This document shows, in pieces, positions 41,764 through 50,821 of a DNA stretch of 64,000 nt. Below the pieces are notes generated by a model. The model saw only the letters and a list, made by a program, of their open reading frames with translations. It was not told the origin of the DNA and searched no databases. The stretch is from positions 1-64,000 of the forward strand of contig CAKUXD010000001.1 of assembly GCA_934699705.1 (NCBI GenBank), given 5' to 3'. This DNA comes from an uncultured Candidatus Melainabacteria bacterium. GTDB lineage: Bacteria > Cyanobacteriota > Vampirovibrionia > Gastranaerophilales > Gastranaerophilaceae. Every line of letters begins with the position of its first letter. Positions within the stretch are counted from its first letter, which is position 1. Both the position numbers and the translations under genes were made by a program.

Positions 41764-44700
41764 TTATTTCATTAATTCGCCAACTGATTTATATACAGCC
41801 ATTCGTTTTGCAGCGTCTTTAGCCGCTTGATTATAAAGAGCTTCAGCGTGTTCTGGGTTCGTTTTCATCAATGATTTATAACGACCTTCAGATTTGATGA
41901 ATTCTTCATAATCGCCAGTTGGTTCTTTTGCGTCCCAAGTGAACGGTTGTTCAGGGTTAGCTGGGTTATATCTGTATAATGGGAAGTAACCAGCTTCAAC
42001 TGCACGTTTTTGTTCTGTTTGAGTTTTACTCATATCAATACCGTGTGCGATACAAGGAGCGTAAGCAAAGATGATAGATGGTCCATCGTATGCTTCAGCT
42101 TCTTGGAATGCTTTAAGAGTTTGACCTCTGTCTGCACCTAGAGCAACTGATGCAACATATACATAACCATAAGACATACTCATCAAGCCCATGTTTTTCT
42201 TGTATGTTGGTTTACCACCAGTAGCAAACTTAGCAACTGCACCTGTTGGTGTTGATTTAGATGCTTGACCACCAGTGTTAGAGTAAACTTCAGTATCAAG
42301 AACTAAGATGTTTACGTTTTTGTTTTGAGCTAATACGTGGTCGATACCGCCGTATCCGATGTCGTTAGCCCAACCATCACCACCGATAATCCATACAGAT
42401 TTATCTGTGAAGTAGTCTTCTAATTCCTGAATTTTCTTGATTGTATCGCAACCACATTCTTTAGCGTATTTTTCGATAACAACTTTTGCTGCTTTTTGAG
42501 CTTCAAATGCTTCTGGAGTTTTTGAGTTATCCCAATGGCTCATAGCATTTTGTAAAGCGTCTTTTAAGTCTTGTGGAGCGTCTTCTTTTTCAAGAACTTT
42601 TTCAACGTAAGTTTTTAAAGTGCTTCTGTTAGCATCTACTGCCAATCTCATACCGAAACCAAATTCAGCATTGTCTTCGAATAATGAGTTAGCCCAAGCT
42701 GGACCTCTGCCATCTTTTCCTGTTGTGTAAGGAATTGTTGGGAATGTACCAGAGTAGATTGAAGAACAGCCTGTTGCGTTAGCAACGATTGAGTTTTCAC
42801 CGAATAATTGTGAAACTAATTTAACGTATGGTGTTTCACCACAACCTGCACAAGCACCTGAGAATTCAAATAATGGTTTTCTCAACATTGCACCTTTAAC
42901 AGTTTTTGTTGTATTTTTACCCATTACGTTATCAGGAGTTGCATCGAAGAATTTTTCGTTTTCTTCTTCACCTGCTGCGTCTTCAACTTCAATTGTTGAC
43001 CAAGATAAAGCTGGAGCTTCTGGTTTTCTTTGGTTTACTGGACATTGGTCTAAGCAAACACCGCAACCTGTACAATCTTTGCAGTAAACTTGAACTTTGA
43101 ATTTTTCGCCGTTAGCATTTGGTTTTGCATCAACTGCATTGAATGATGCTGGAGCATTTTCCATATCTTTTGCTTCAATTAATTTAGTTCTAATTGCAGC
43201 GTGAGGACATGCTGAAGCGCAAATACCACATTGTAAACATGCTTCGCTATTCCAATGAGGAACTCTTGGTGCGATAGCACGTTTTTCTAAACAAGCTGTG
43301 CCTGTTGGAATTACGCCGTCGTTAGACATAGCTGAAACAGGAATGTCATCACCTTTTTGGCGCATTGATGGTTCAATAATTTTCTTAGCAAATTCATCAG
43401 CGTTATCTGGAATTAATTTAACATCTTCAGCATGTGCAACGCCATCAAGTGAAGCTGGAATTGTTACTTCTTCACAAGCGTTAACTGCTGCGTCAATTAA
43501 AGCTAAGTTCATATTTACAATATCGTCGCCTTTTTTCTTGAAGGTTTTCTTAGTCATTTCTTTCATACCTTCAAGTGCTTGTTCAAATGGAATAATACCT
43601 GAAACTTTGAAGTAAGCTACCATCATTACTGTGTTAGCACCTTTGCCACGTAATCCAGGTTGTTCTTGAATTAATTTTTCAGCATCAACATTGTAGAATT
43701 TGATTTTCTTATTGATAATAGTTTCTTGCATATCTCTTGTTAGGTGAGCAAATGCTTCATCTTTAGAGTATGGAGAATTTAATAAGAATGTACCGCCTTC
43801 TTTAATACCTTTTAATAAGTCGTATCTGCCGATGTATGCGTGAGCTGAGCAAGATACAAAGTCAGGAGCGGTAATTAAGTATGTTGATTTAATTGGTTTG
43901 TCGCCAAATCTCAAGTGAGATACTGTAACACCAAATGATTTTTTAGAGTCATAAGCAAAGTATGCTTGAGCATCTTTGTCTGTATATTGACCAATAATTT
44001 TGATTGAGTTTTTGTTAGCACCAACAGTACCGTCTGAGCCTAAGCCCCAGAACATACAATTTGTAGTACCTTCTGGTTCTGTAACGATGTGTTCTTCAAC
44101 TTTTAATGATTTGTTTGTAACATCATCTTCAATACCTACTGTGAAACCATGGAAGCCGTTAGCTTCTGAGTGTTTGTAGATAGCGTAAACCATTGATGGT
44201 GTAAATTCTTTAGAAGATAAACCATAACGACCGCCGATAACTCTGATGTCTTTGTTTTCTAATGAAGCAACTACATCTAAGTATAAAGGTTCACCGATTG
44301 AACCAGGTTCTTTAGTTCTGTCTAAAACAGCAATTCTCTTAACTGATTTAGGTAGAGCTTCGTTAAATCTCTTAACGTCGAAAGGTCTGTATAATCTAAC
44401 TTTAACTAAACCGTATTTTGTGCCTTTAGTTGCATTTAAGTAATCAATTGTTTCTTCAATAGTTTCACAACCAGAACCAATAGCTACGATAACGTCTGTT
44501 GCATCAGGTGCACCAACGTAATCGAATGGGTGGTATTGACGACCTGTAACTTTTGCAACTTTGTCCATGTATTCTTGAACAATGTCAGGAACTGCGTCAT
44601 AGTATTTGTTAACTGTTTCACGACCTTGGAAATATACGTCAGTGTTTTGTGCACCAACTTTACAAACTGGAGCTTCTGGTTTTAAAGCTCTTTGTCTGAA

Positions 44701-45306
44701 TTCTTCAATATATTGAGGTTCTACTAATGAAGCAATATCTTCGTAAGAAATTTCTTCAATTTTGTGAACTTCGTGAGAAGTTCTGAAACCATCAAAGAAT
44801 TGTAAGAATGGAACTTTTGCTTTGTAAGTAGCTAAGTGAGCAACTAAAGCCATATCCATTTCTTCTTGAACTGAGTTTGCAGCTAACATTGCATAACCTG
44901 TGTTTCTGCAACCCATAACGTCTGTGTGATCACCGAAGATTGCTAATGATTGAGCTGCTAATGCACGAGCTGAAACGTGAATTACGTGAGGAATCATTTC
45001 CCCTGCTACCTTGTGCATTACAGGTATCATTAATAGTAAACCCTGAGATGCTGTGTAAGTTGAAGTTAAAGCACCTGCTGCTAGTGAACCATGTACTGCA
45101 CCTGCAGCACCTGCTTCTGATTGCATTTCTGCAACTCTTACTTCTTTACCCCAAATGTTTTTTTTGTGTTGTGATGCCCATTCATCAACCCATTCACCCA
45201 TTGTAGATGAAGGAGTAATTGGGTAAATTGCTGATACTTCGCTTAATGCATACGCAACGTGCGCTGCAGCGTAGTTACCATCAACTGTTATTGTCTTTCC
45301 TGGCAT
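41764..45306 (-). CDS. nifJ: Pyruvate:ferredoxin (flavodoxin) oxidoreductase
   Basis: Converts pyruvate and CoA to acetyl-CoA and CO2 with reduction of ferredoxin or flavodoxin; hallmark of anaerobic metabolism. 1180 aa single-chain form, normal length. Order: pyrimidine-binding domain (AAHVAYALSEVSAIYPITPS), gamma-like domain, two 4Fe-4S motifs (CLQCGICASACPHAAI and CKDCTGCGVCLDQCP), and the thiamine pyrophosphate domain (ACAGCGETPYVKL; GGDGWANDIGYGGIDHVLA; NTGGQASKSTPTGA). AAGGAGG 7 bases upstream. The 168-base 5' region carries inverted repeats. Confidence 0.98.
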   Translation of the reverse strand: MPGKTITVDGNYAAAHVAYALSEVSAIYPITPSSTMGEWVDEWASQHKKNIWGKEVRVAEMQSEAGAAGAVHGSLAAGALTSTYTASQGLLLMIPVMHKVAGEMIPHVIHVSARALAAQSLAIFGDHTDVMGCRNTGYAMLAANSVQEEMDMALVAHLATYKAKVPFLQFFDGFRTSHEVHKIEEISYEDIASLVEPQYIEEFRQRALKPEAPVCKVGAQNTDVYFQGRETVNKYYDAVPDIVQEYMDKVAKVTGRQYHPFDYVGAPDATDVIVAIGSGCETIEETIDYLNATKGTKYGLVKVRLYRPFDVKRFNEALPKSVKRIAVLDRTKEPGSIGEPLYLDVVASLENKDIRVIGGRYGLSSKEFTPSMVYAIYKHSEANGFHGFTVGIEDDVTNKSLKVEEHIVTEPEGTTNCMFWGLGSDGTVGANKNSIKIIGQYTDKDAQAYFAYDSKKSFGVTVSHLRFGDKPIKSTYLITAPDFVSCSAHAYIGRYDLLKGIKEGGTFLLNSPYSKDEAFAHLTRDMQETIINKKIKFYNVDAEKLIQEQPGLRGKGANTVMMVAYFKVSGIIPFEQALEGMKEMTKKTFKKKGDDIVNMNLALIDAAVNACEEVTIPASLDGVAHAEDVKLIPDNADEFAKKIIEPSMRQKGDDIPVSAMSNDGVIPTGTACLEKRAIAPRVPHWNSEACLQCGICASACPHAAIRTKLIEAKDMENAPASFNAVDAKPNANGEKFKVQVYCKDCTGCGVCLDQCPVNQRKPEAPALSWSTIEVEDAAGEEENEKFFDATPDNVMGKNTTKTVKGAMLRKPLFEFSGACAGCGETPYVKLVSQLFGENSIVANATGCSSIYSGTFPTIPYTTGKDGRGPAWANSLFEDNAEFGFGMRLAVDANRSTLKTYVEKVLEKEDAPQDLKDALQNAMSHWDNSKTPEAFEAQKAAKVVIEKYAKECGCDTIKKIQELEDYFTDKSVWIIGGDGWANDIGYGGIDHVLAQNKNVNILVLDTEVYSNTGGQASKSTPTGAVAKFATGGKPTYKKNMGLMSMSYGYVYVASVALGADRGQTLKAFQEAEAYDGPSIIFAYAPCIAHGIDMSKTQTEQKRAVEAGYFPLYRYNPANPEQPFTWDAKEPTGDYEEFIKSEGRYKSLMKTNPEHAEALYNQAAKDAAKRMAVYKSVGELMK

Positions 45307-45370
45307 AAATAAACCTCCTTATTAGTTATTATCCAGCCTACTAATTAAATGTCGTAATTTGTTTTAAGTG

Positions 45371-45418
45371 CTACAAATGTAGTGTTTACGTACATTTAAG
45401 TACATTAAAATTGTACTT
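45371..45418 (-). promoter_or_regulatory. Inverted repeats upstream of nifJ (candidate operator)
   Basis: CTACA-AA-TGTAG at 45371-45382 and AAGTACA-N7-TGTACTT at 45398-45418, with another GTACAT between. The set of TGTA/TACA arms suggests binding of a dimeric regulator about 65-110 bases before the start codon. No clear -35/-10 pair was found. The remaining sequence of 45307-45474 is plain AT-rich. Confidence 0.4.
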
Positions 45419-45474
45419 CAAACACAAAAAATAACCAAATCTTTTTTGATAAATTAAAAAACTTTAATATATTA

Positions 45475-46254
45475 TTAAAGTATGTGAGAAAAAGTCATAA
45501 AATAGTCATTAATAACATTTACAAGCATAGGTAAAATCCAAATTAAAATTGCTGCGCCAAAAACTGGTTTAAACAGGAACGATAATTGGAAAACGTTAAC
45601 TTGCGGTGCAGTTTTTGAAATTACACCAAGAATAATATCTTGTCCTAAAGTTGCCAAAAGTACAGGAGAAGCAATTTGTAACCCCATATACAATACATTT
45701 GAGGACATGCTTATTAAATAATCCAAATTAACAATTCTGTCAAGTGGAATTGAGGTTGCATAAATCGGAAAAATCTCGAAACTTTTTGCAAAAGCCTGAA
45801 ATAACCAATATGCTCCGCCTATTTTTAAGAATAAAATTATTCCAAATATTCCGAAAAATTTACCAAGTAGTGAAACCTGACTTGATGTGGTTGGGTCAAG
45901 TACCATAGCTGAAGATAAACCCATTTGCATATTAATCATATCCCCGCCAGCTTCAACCGCGGCAAGGATTAATTGAGCCATATAGCCAATCATTGCACCA
46001 ACTGCTACATTTAAGATTATTGCAAGTAAAATATCTCCGTTTGCCGGAATACTTTTAGGCTGTAGAAGTAGTACAAAAATTATTGTTAAAAGAAAAGCCA
46101 GTCCTACTTTTACGAGAGTTGGAAATTCTTTTCTGTTTAAAACAGGTGCAAATCTTACAAAGCCCATCATTCTTGCAAAAATCACCAATCCACCGCTCAT
46201 ATTTTCAATGAACCCTGGAATTAGTGAGTTAAGTTGTATGATAAAGCTTTCCAT
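45475..46254 (-). CDS. fliR: Flagellar biosynthetic protein FliR
   Basis: Export-gate component of the flagellar type III apparatus. 259 aa with six hydrophobic segments. FARMMGFVRFAPVLNRKEFP at the start, the conserved GGDMINMQMGLSSAMVLDP, and AAPQVNVFQLSF-like KTAPQVNVFQLSFLFKPVFG. Last gene of the leftward C-ring/export operon; 10 bases after fliQ. flhB, often next, is absent. Confidence 0.95.
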   Translation of the reverse strand: MESFIIQLNSLIPGFIENMSGGLVIFARMMGFVRFAPVLNRKEFPTLVKVGLAFLLTIIFVLLLQPKSIPANGDILLAIILNVAVGAMIGYMAQLILAAVEAGGDMINMQMGLSSAMVLDPTTSSQVSLLGKFFGIFGIILFLKIGGAYWLFQAFAKSFEIFPIYATSIPLDRIVNLDYLISMSSNVLYMGLQIASPVLLATLGQDIILGVISKTAPQVNVFQLSFLFKPVFGAAILIWILPMLVNVINDYFMTFSHIL

Positions 46255-46264
46255 TTACTAAATT

Positions 46265-46774
46265 TTACCTGCCACTGTTGTAATTTTGCATGATTTTTTG
46301 TGTTTCCATAAAGTCAGTCTTAGGTTGCATTTGACCGCTTGCTCTGTCGTATCTTTGGCGTTCTCTTACGGCTTTTCCAAGACTGCTAGGTTTACCTTCT
46401 GTCATTTTCTTGAAAGCGTCTTTATCTCTAGGTTTTATATTGTCTTGCATTTCTTTTGCAAAAGGTCGTGTGTATTTGTAGTAGTCTGGTGGCAAAACGT
46501 AGCTGTCATTTTTAGGTACAACATTGAATGCAATAGCCATTCCATCTGTAAATAGGTTTGTTAAAATTCTAACAAAACCAACTCCACCAATGACAATTAC
46601 TAAGAATACTGCAAGAATTTTTGGTGCTGCTGCAATTGTTTGTTCTTGAACTTGTGTTACCGCTTGCAAAATACCTACAACTAAACCGATACCTGCGGCA
46701 ACTAATACGCAAGGCATTGAGATTGAAAGCATTACGACAAATCCTCTTGCCATATATTCCATTAACATTTCCAT
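46265..46774 (-). CDS. fliQ: Flagellar export protein FliQ with an extra C-terminal tail
   Basis: Export-gate subunit. The first 85 residues are standard FliQ: two membrane hairpin helices with GIGLVVGILQAVTQVQEQTI and PKILAVFLVIVIGG. Normal FliQ has about 89 residues; this one has 169. The extra 80 residues are soluble and basic (KPRDKDAFKKMTEGKPSSLG; RERQRYDRASGQMQPKTD) and unrecognised. The reading frame is continuous without a stop at the usual end, so it is a real extension or fusion. AGAGGT before the ATG. Confidence 0.92.
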   Translation of the reverse strand: MEMLMEYMARGFVVMLSISMPCVLVAAGIGLVVGILQAVTQVQEQTIAAAPKILAVFLVIVIGGVGFVRILTNLFTDGMAIAFNVVPKNDSYVLPPDYYKYTRPFAKEMQDNIKPRDKDAFKKMTEGKPSSLGKAVRERQRYDRASGQMQPKTDFMETQKIMQNYNSGR

Positions 46775-46801
46775 AGTTTTTACCTCTTTTAATCTTCTTT
46801 T

Positions 46802-47443
46802 TTAGTTGTAACTTTGTACAAGACCCTGAACTATCAATGCCCAGCCGTCAACTGCAATAAATACAAGTAATTTGAACGGCAAAGAAATAATTGTTGGCGA
46901 TAACATAAACATACCTAGTGCTAACAAGATGTTTGCTACAACCAAGTCAAGTACAATAAATGGTACGAATACGATGAAACCAATTTCAAAAGCTGTTTTC
47001 AATTCACTTATGATGTATGCTGGTGCAACTTGCCAAATTGTGATTTCATCAGGACTTTCTGGTCTATCATTTCCCGAAAGCTCAATAAAGAAAGCTAAAT
47101 CAGTTTCTCTTGTTTGTTTCAACATAAATTCTTTTAATGGTTTAGAACCTTCTTCAATCGCTACAATTAAGTTTTTTGTTTGCTTGTAAGGCGCTTGACC
47201 TTGTTCATAACATTGTTGGAATACTGGTCCCATGGTATAAAAGGTTAAAATCATTGATAAACCGATGATTACCATTGATGGTGGAACGCTTTGTGTACCC
47301 ATTGCAGTTTTTAACATTGAAAATACGATGATAAATCTCAAAAAACTTGTCATACACGCAAATGCAAATGGCAAAATTGAAAACATTGCCATTACCAAAA
47401 GCATTTGTATAACTGGATTTATGTCTTTAAAAACGTCTGTCAT
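46802..47443 (-). CDS. fliP: Flagellar export protein FliP
   Basis: Core export-gate subunit. 213 aa, four hydrophobic segments, no N-terminal signal peptide of the longer FliP type. MTSFLRFIIVFSMLKTAMGTQ, PPSMVIIGLSMILTFYTMGP, and AYIISELKTAFEIGFIVFVP with VVANILLALGMFMLSP match the family. AAGAAGGAAG before the ATG. Confidence 0.96.
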   Translation of the reverse strand: MTDVFKDINPVIQMLLVMAMFSILPFAFACMTSFLRFIIVFSMLKTAMGTQSVPPSMVIIGLSMILTFYTMGPVFQQCYEQGQAPYKQTKNLIVAIEEGSKPLKEFMLKQTRETDLAFFIELSGNDRPESPDEITIWQVAPAYIISELKTAFEIGFIVFVPFIVLDLVVANILLALGMFMLSPTIISLPFKLLVFIAVDGWALIVQGLVQSYN

Positions 47444-47460
47444 ATTCTTCCTTCTTATCT

Positions 47461-47781
47461 TTAATATTCTATCCCTTGTGCTGTAAGATTTATTTTATCT
47501 ATATCATCAAGAGTCGAGGTGGTTGTATCTTTTAGGTTTAATTTTGAAATTAAATTTGTTCTGTCGATGTCAGCAGAAATTAAAAATCTTTCTTCGCCTG
47601 CTTTAATTATGTATAATGTTTTTCTTGGAGAAAGTCCAAGTGCGTCTTCAATTTTTAAAATTCCTTTACGTTTGGTGGTTATTGTACCAAGTGAAAATTT
47701 TTTATATACAACTAGTGCAAAGCAGATTAAACCTATCATTGCCATTGTGTATATTGCAAAATTTACTAAATAATGTCCCAT
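47461..47781 (-). CDS. fliO: FliO-like flagellar protein
   Basis: 106 aa. One N-terminal membrane helix (YTMAMIGLICFALVVYKK), then a small beta domain (ILKIEDALGLSPRKTLYIIK, then ERFLISADIDRTNLISKL) as in FliO, which helps assemble FliP. Sequence identity in this family is low; the call rests on layout and on its position directly before fliP, AAGGAC upstream. Confidence 0.8.
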   Translation of the reverse strand: MGHYLVNFAIYTMAMIGLICFALVVYKKFSLGTITTKRKGILKIEDALGLSPRKTLYIIKAGEERFLISADIDRTNLISKLNLKDTTTSTLDDIDKINLTAQGIEY

Positions 47782-47807
47782 GTTTTGTCCTTATTTTTCT
47801 ATTAAAG

Positions 47808-49001
47808 CTAAATATCCTCGTCTTCAAGTTCAAAATCGCTGTAATCGAAGTCTTCATCGCCTTGAACGTCTTCTTGTGGAGGCATTTCATCATAACCTGT
47901 TGGCATTTCTTCGCCAATTTCTTGATGCTCTTGAGGTATTTCTTCTCCAAGAGGCATTTGTTCTTGTGGATATTCTTCAGTAACTTCTTCTTGTTGAGGT
48001 TTTGGTTCAGCAAAAATTTTGTTGATTTTTACGCCATATCTATCGTTTACAATAACTAATTCGCCAATTGCGATAGTTTTTTCTTCAACTTTTAACGTAA
48101 TGTTATTTTGATAAACAGAACCAATATCTACAACAAGTCCTTGTTCAATATTTTTAAGTTCGCCTAAAGAAATTTTAACTTTGTCAAATTCTGCACCCAT
48201 TTCTACTTGAATGCTATCCCAAAGATTTTCTGGTGGCATGTTTGTAGCCATATCTTCTCCTTCGCTATTGTCTACTGAAATTATTAATGCTGGGTTTGGG
48301 GTTATTCTAAAATCCTTGTTATAAGCCCCATATCTCAAGTGCATTGTCTGAATGTTACTGTTTTCAAGAACAATGATGTCTTCTGGTTCAAGACTTTTTA
48401 AATCTTTTACCGTAAATTCTGTTGTACCGATTAAAATATTTACGTCAACAAGACTATTTGAGAAAAAGTCGTAAGTGAATTTTTCCTCTTGCGAAACTAT
48501 GTTTTGTGCGTTTACAAGTTGGCTTGGAAAACTAAAGATAATCTTTCCGCCAAGGTTTGTTTCGGGGTCTTTGATTAAAAAAGTCAAGTGTGTAATATCA
48601 ACCTTTTTTAGAGGTTGTGTGCTTGGCGTAAACGCTGAACTTACAAAGTTATATAAATTATCGTTGTAAGCAGTAATTAATTTTGCTTCTAGTTCTGTAA
48701 TTTTATTTATGTCAAAAGGTCTTTTGCTAGGACCTAAACTTCTTTCAAGAATTGTTCTTACTGCTTTATCTGAACAACGGATATAAACTTCGTTAAAATT
48801 ATCTACCTTGATTTTAGTTACAAAATAGCTATCTTCTTGAAATAGGGCGTTCATATTTTTGCTGACTGATGCAAGTTTAAATTCAATTCCGCCAGCTAAA
48901 AAATCATCAGATGCCGCTTGCACAGGCATCTTGAATGCTTGATTAAACCATTCATATTGATTGAATAATTCTGTTGTTGTAGAATTTAGTGCGTTCGTCA
49001 T
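47808..49001 (-). CDS. FliM/FliN-like C-ring protein with two SpoA domains and an acidic tail
   Basis: 397 aa. The N-terminal 165 residues resemble a divergent FliM/CheC-like region. It is followed by a first SpoA-like domain (VDVNILIGTTEFTVKDLKSL ... DIIVLENSN) and a second that is clearly FliN-like (VKISLGELKNIEQGLVVDIG; NNITLKVEEKTIAIGELVIV; NDRYGVKINKI). The last 70 residues are acidic and Pro/Gln/Glu-rich. It therefore may combine FliM and FliN roles in the switch complex. First gene of the fliO-P-Q-R operon. No FliG is in the window. Confidence 0.85.
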   Translation of the reverse strand: MTNALNSTTTELFNQYEWFNQAFKMPVQAASDDFLAGGIEFKLASVSKNMNALFQEDSYFVTKIKVDNFNEVYIRCSDKAVRTILERSLGPSKRPFDINKITELEAKLITAYNDNLYNFVSSAFTPSTQPLKKVDITHLTFLIKDPETNLGGKIIFSFPSQLVNAQNIVSQEEKFTYDFFSNSLVDVNILIGTTEFTVKDLKSLEPEDIIVLENSNIQTMHLRYGAYNKDFRITPNPALIISVDNSEGEDMATNMPPENLWDSIQVEMGAEFDKVKISLGELKNIEQGLVVDIGSVYQNNITLKVEEKTIAIGELVIVNDRYGVKINKIFAEPKPQQEEVTEEYPQEQMPLGEEIPQEHQEIGEEMPTGYDEMPPQEDVQGDEDFDYSDFELEDEDI

Positions 49002-49091
49002 TCCCCTAAAAGTCCCTTTGGGTATATACTAGTACCCGTATATAGCATAAAACTAACACTGTAAATGGGCATCATTTATTTAGAGGATATT

Positions 49092-50300
49092 TTATAAATT
49101 TGGAGTTCTGATTAGTTTGCCTGTTGTTACGTCTATTCTTATATCTTGCTTTAATTGAAGGTTTACAAATTGACCTCTGTCAACAGAAAGTTTTTCACCT
49201 TTGAAGATTTTTCTGAAACGAGAATTACTTTTTTCTGTTTTAATGTCTGCGAGTCCTTCAAGATGCATTATTGGTTGTTTGAAAACTTCAATATTATCAT
49301 TTTCAAGGGTTAAAACTCCATTCCTGATTAAAAAACGCCCTTTTTTAACCTTTTTTACGTGTCCGTAAAATTTTGTACCACTTGAAAGTAGTAAATATTT
49401 ATTTCCATGAATAAAGTTTTTAGGTACAAGAGCTGTGTATTTTTCACCCTCTGACGCTTTTTGAGAAGTTAATTTGCCAGTTATAACTAACGGTAAGATT
49501 GTACCCTTCGGAATTACTGCAATAGTTTCGTCTTCAAGGTATGCATCTACAAGTATATGGCCGTTTGCGGTAACTTTTTTTGTCATTGCTTTTTTAATTT
49601 TTTCGTTAGGATTTGTTTTTGCTTCTTCCATCATGTTGTAAATTAATACTGCCGTTTCTGCGCGGGTAATTGGTTTATCGTAGTTGATTAATTTTGGTTT
49701 TCTCGGGTCAGTTACTATCATGTCGAAAATTTGTGCTTTTCCTGCAGGTATAATAAACCAATCTGGTAATTTATAAAAATCAGGATATGCGTATTCCAAA
49801 ACGGCTTTTGCTTTTTTTGTTGTTATTGGCTGAGTTTTTAGAGCATTTACTGCGATTGTAATTGCGTGGGCTCTTATAATGTTATCTTCTGGGTTAAAGA
49901 AGTAATATCCGTCTTTTGTCGCTCTTGGCGGAGTTAATAGCCCAAAATAGTATGCGTTTTGAACGTTATCCCAAGCCCAATCTCCAACAAAAAAATCATC
50001 AAAAACAAGTGGGTCTAAAACCTCTGCATCGTTTAATTTTAAGGCTTTTACTGCAATTGTGGCAAATTCTTCTCTTGAAATTGGTGCTTCAGGTTTAAAT
50101 TTGTTGTCTGGATATCCAGCAATAATTCCTTTTTGAGATAATTCTTTAATTTCTGTGTATGCCCAGTAATCTTCAGGAATATCGTAAAATCTACTTGAAG
50201 GTAAAATTACATTTAAGATTGGCTCTGTTGCGAAGGCCTTAGTAAAATTAAAGCCTAATAAAATTAATCCTAAAACTAATATATATTTTGAAATTTTCAC
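49092..50300 (-). CDS. S-layer homology (SLH) domain envelope protein
   Basis: 402 aa from a GTG start (AGGTGGAAC directly upstream; no in-frame ATG near). Signal peptide KISKYILVLGLILLGFNFTK. A clear SLH repeat follows (DYWAYTEIKELSQKGIIAGY, PDNKFKPEAPISREEFATIA), then a less conserved second/third SLH (YDKPITRAETAVLIYNMM). The C-terminal 150 residues contain IPKGTILPLVITGKL and LLSSGTKFYGHVKKV, a layout also in the 223-aa exported protein at 17.7 kb. Likely anchored to peptidoglycan-linked polymer and outer membrane, as in cyanobacterial SLH porins, but no barrel is evident. Confidence 0.88.
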   Translation of the reverse strand: MKISKYILVLGLILLGFNFTKAFATEPILNVILPSSRFYDIPEDYWAYTEIKELSQKGIIAGYPDNKFKPEAPISREEFATIAVKALKLNDAEVLDPLVFDDFFVGDWAWDNVQNAYYFGLLTPPRATKDGYYFFNPEDNIIRAHAITIAVNALKTQPITTKKAKAVLEYAYPDFYKLPDWFIIPAGKAQIFDMIVTDPRKPKLINYDKPITRAETAVLIYNMMEEAKTNPNEKIKKAMTKKVTANGHILVDAYLEDETIAVIPKGTILPLVITGKLTSQKASEGEKYTALVPKNFIHGNKYLLLSSGTKFYGHVKKVKKGRFLIRNGVLTLENDNIEVFKQPIMHLEGLADIKTEKSNSRFRKIFKGEKLSVDRGQFVNLQLKQDIRIDVTTGKLIRTPNL

Positions 50301-50362
50301 GTTCCACCTATTTTTAATAACTGTTTTATAAAATTATAGATTATTTTTCCGTATAGTGCAAA

Positions 50363-50752
50363 TTATTTCAAATAATCCTTAAAATCTTTTTTGTGAACTG
50401 TATATCCGCAACCATCTGGCATTTTTGCATAAAATTTTATTCTTTTTGCGGGATATTTTCTGCACATTGGTAATCTTTTTTCATAAACTGTACAAAGTCC
50501 GTCTTCTGAAACGTATTTGCACGCGAAAATTAGTTTGCCGTCTTCGTCCTTACCTTTTATATAAAATCTTTTGTAGGCAGGAAAAATTATTTGCATAAAT
50601 TTGAATTCTTGTTCTGTATATTCATCAATACTATACATATAATTACAACATTTACCGCACTTTTTGCACTCTCCGGTAATTTCGTAAGTTAATCTTTCTG
50701 GGACAAAATATGAGCGAATTTCGTTGATAATTGATACAATAAAGTCTAACAT
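50363..50752 (-). CDS. YkgJ-family cysteine cluster protein
   Basis: 129 aa. Eight cysteines in the pattern typical of the UPF0153/YkgJ family: CKKCGKCCNYMY, then CKYVSEDGLCTVYEKRLPMC and a later Cys (DGCGY). Likely binds zinc or an Fe-S cluster; function of the family is not established. No Shine-Dalgarno; a TAAAAT ends 9 bases upstream of the ATG, so the leader would be very short. Confidence 0.85.
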   Translation of the reverse strand: MLDFIVSIINEIRSYFVPERLTYEITGECKKCGKCCNYMYSIDEYTEQEFKFMQIIFPAYKRFYIKGKDEDGKLIFACKYVSEDGLCTVYEKRLPMCRKYPAKRIKFYAKMPDGCGYTVHKKDFKDYLK

Positions 50753-50821
50753 GTGTTTACAATTTTATTTTTTATACAATAATTATATTATAGATAAATA
50801 ATTATTTAAGGCAAGGCGAAA

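Noticed and set aside
42906..45206. Open frames on the plus strand opposite nifJ (e.g. 42906-43100, 43298-43615, 44940-45206)
   Set aside because: They are shadows of the 1180-codon nifJ gene, with Leu/Ser-rich sequence and no ribosome binding sites.
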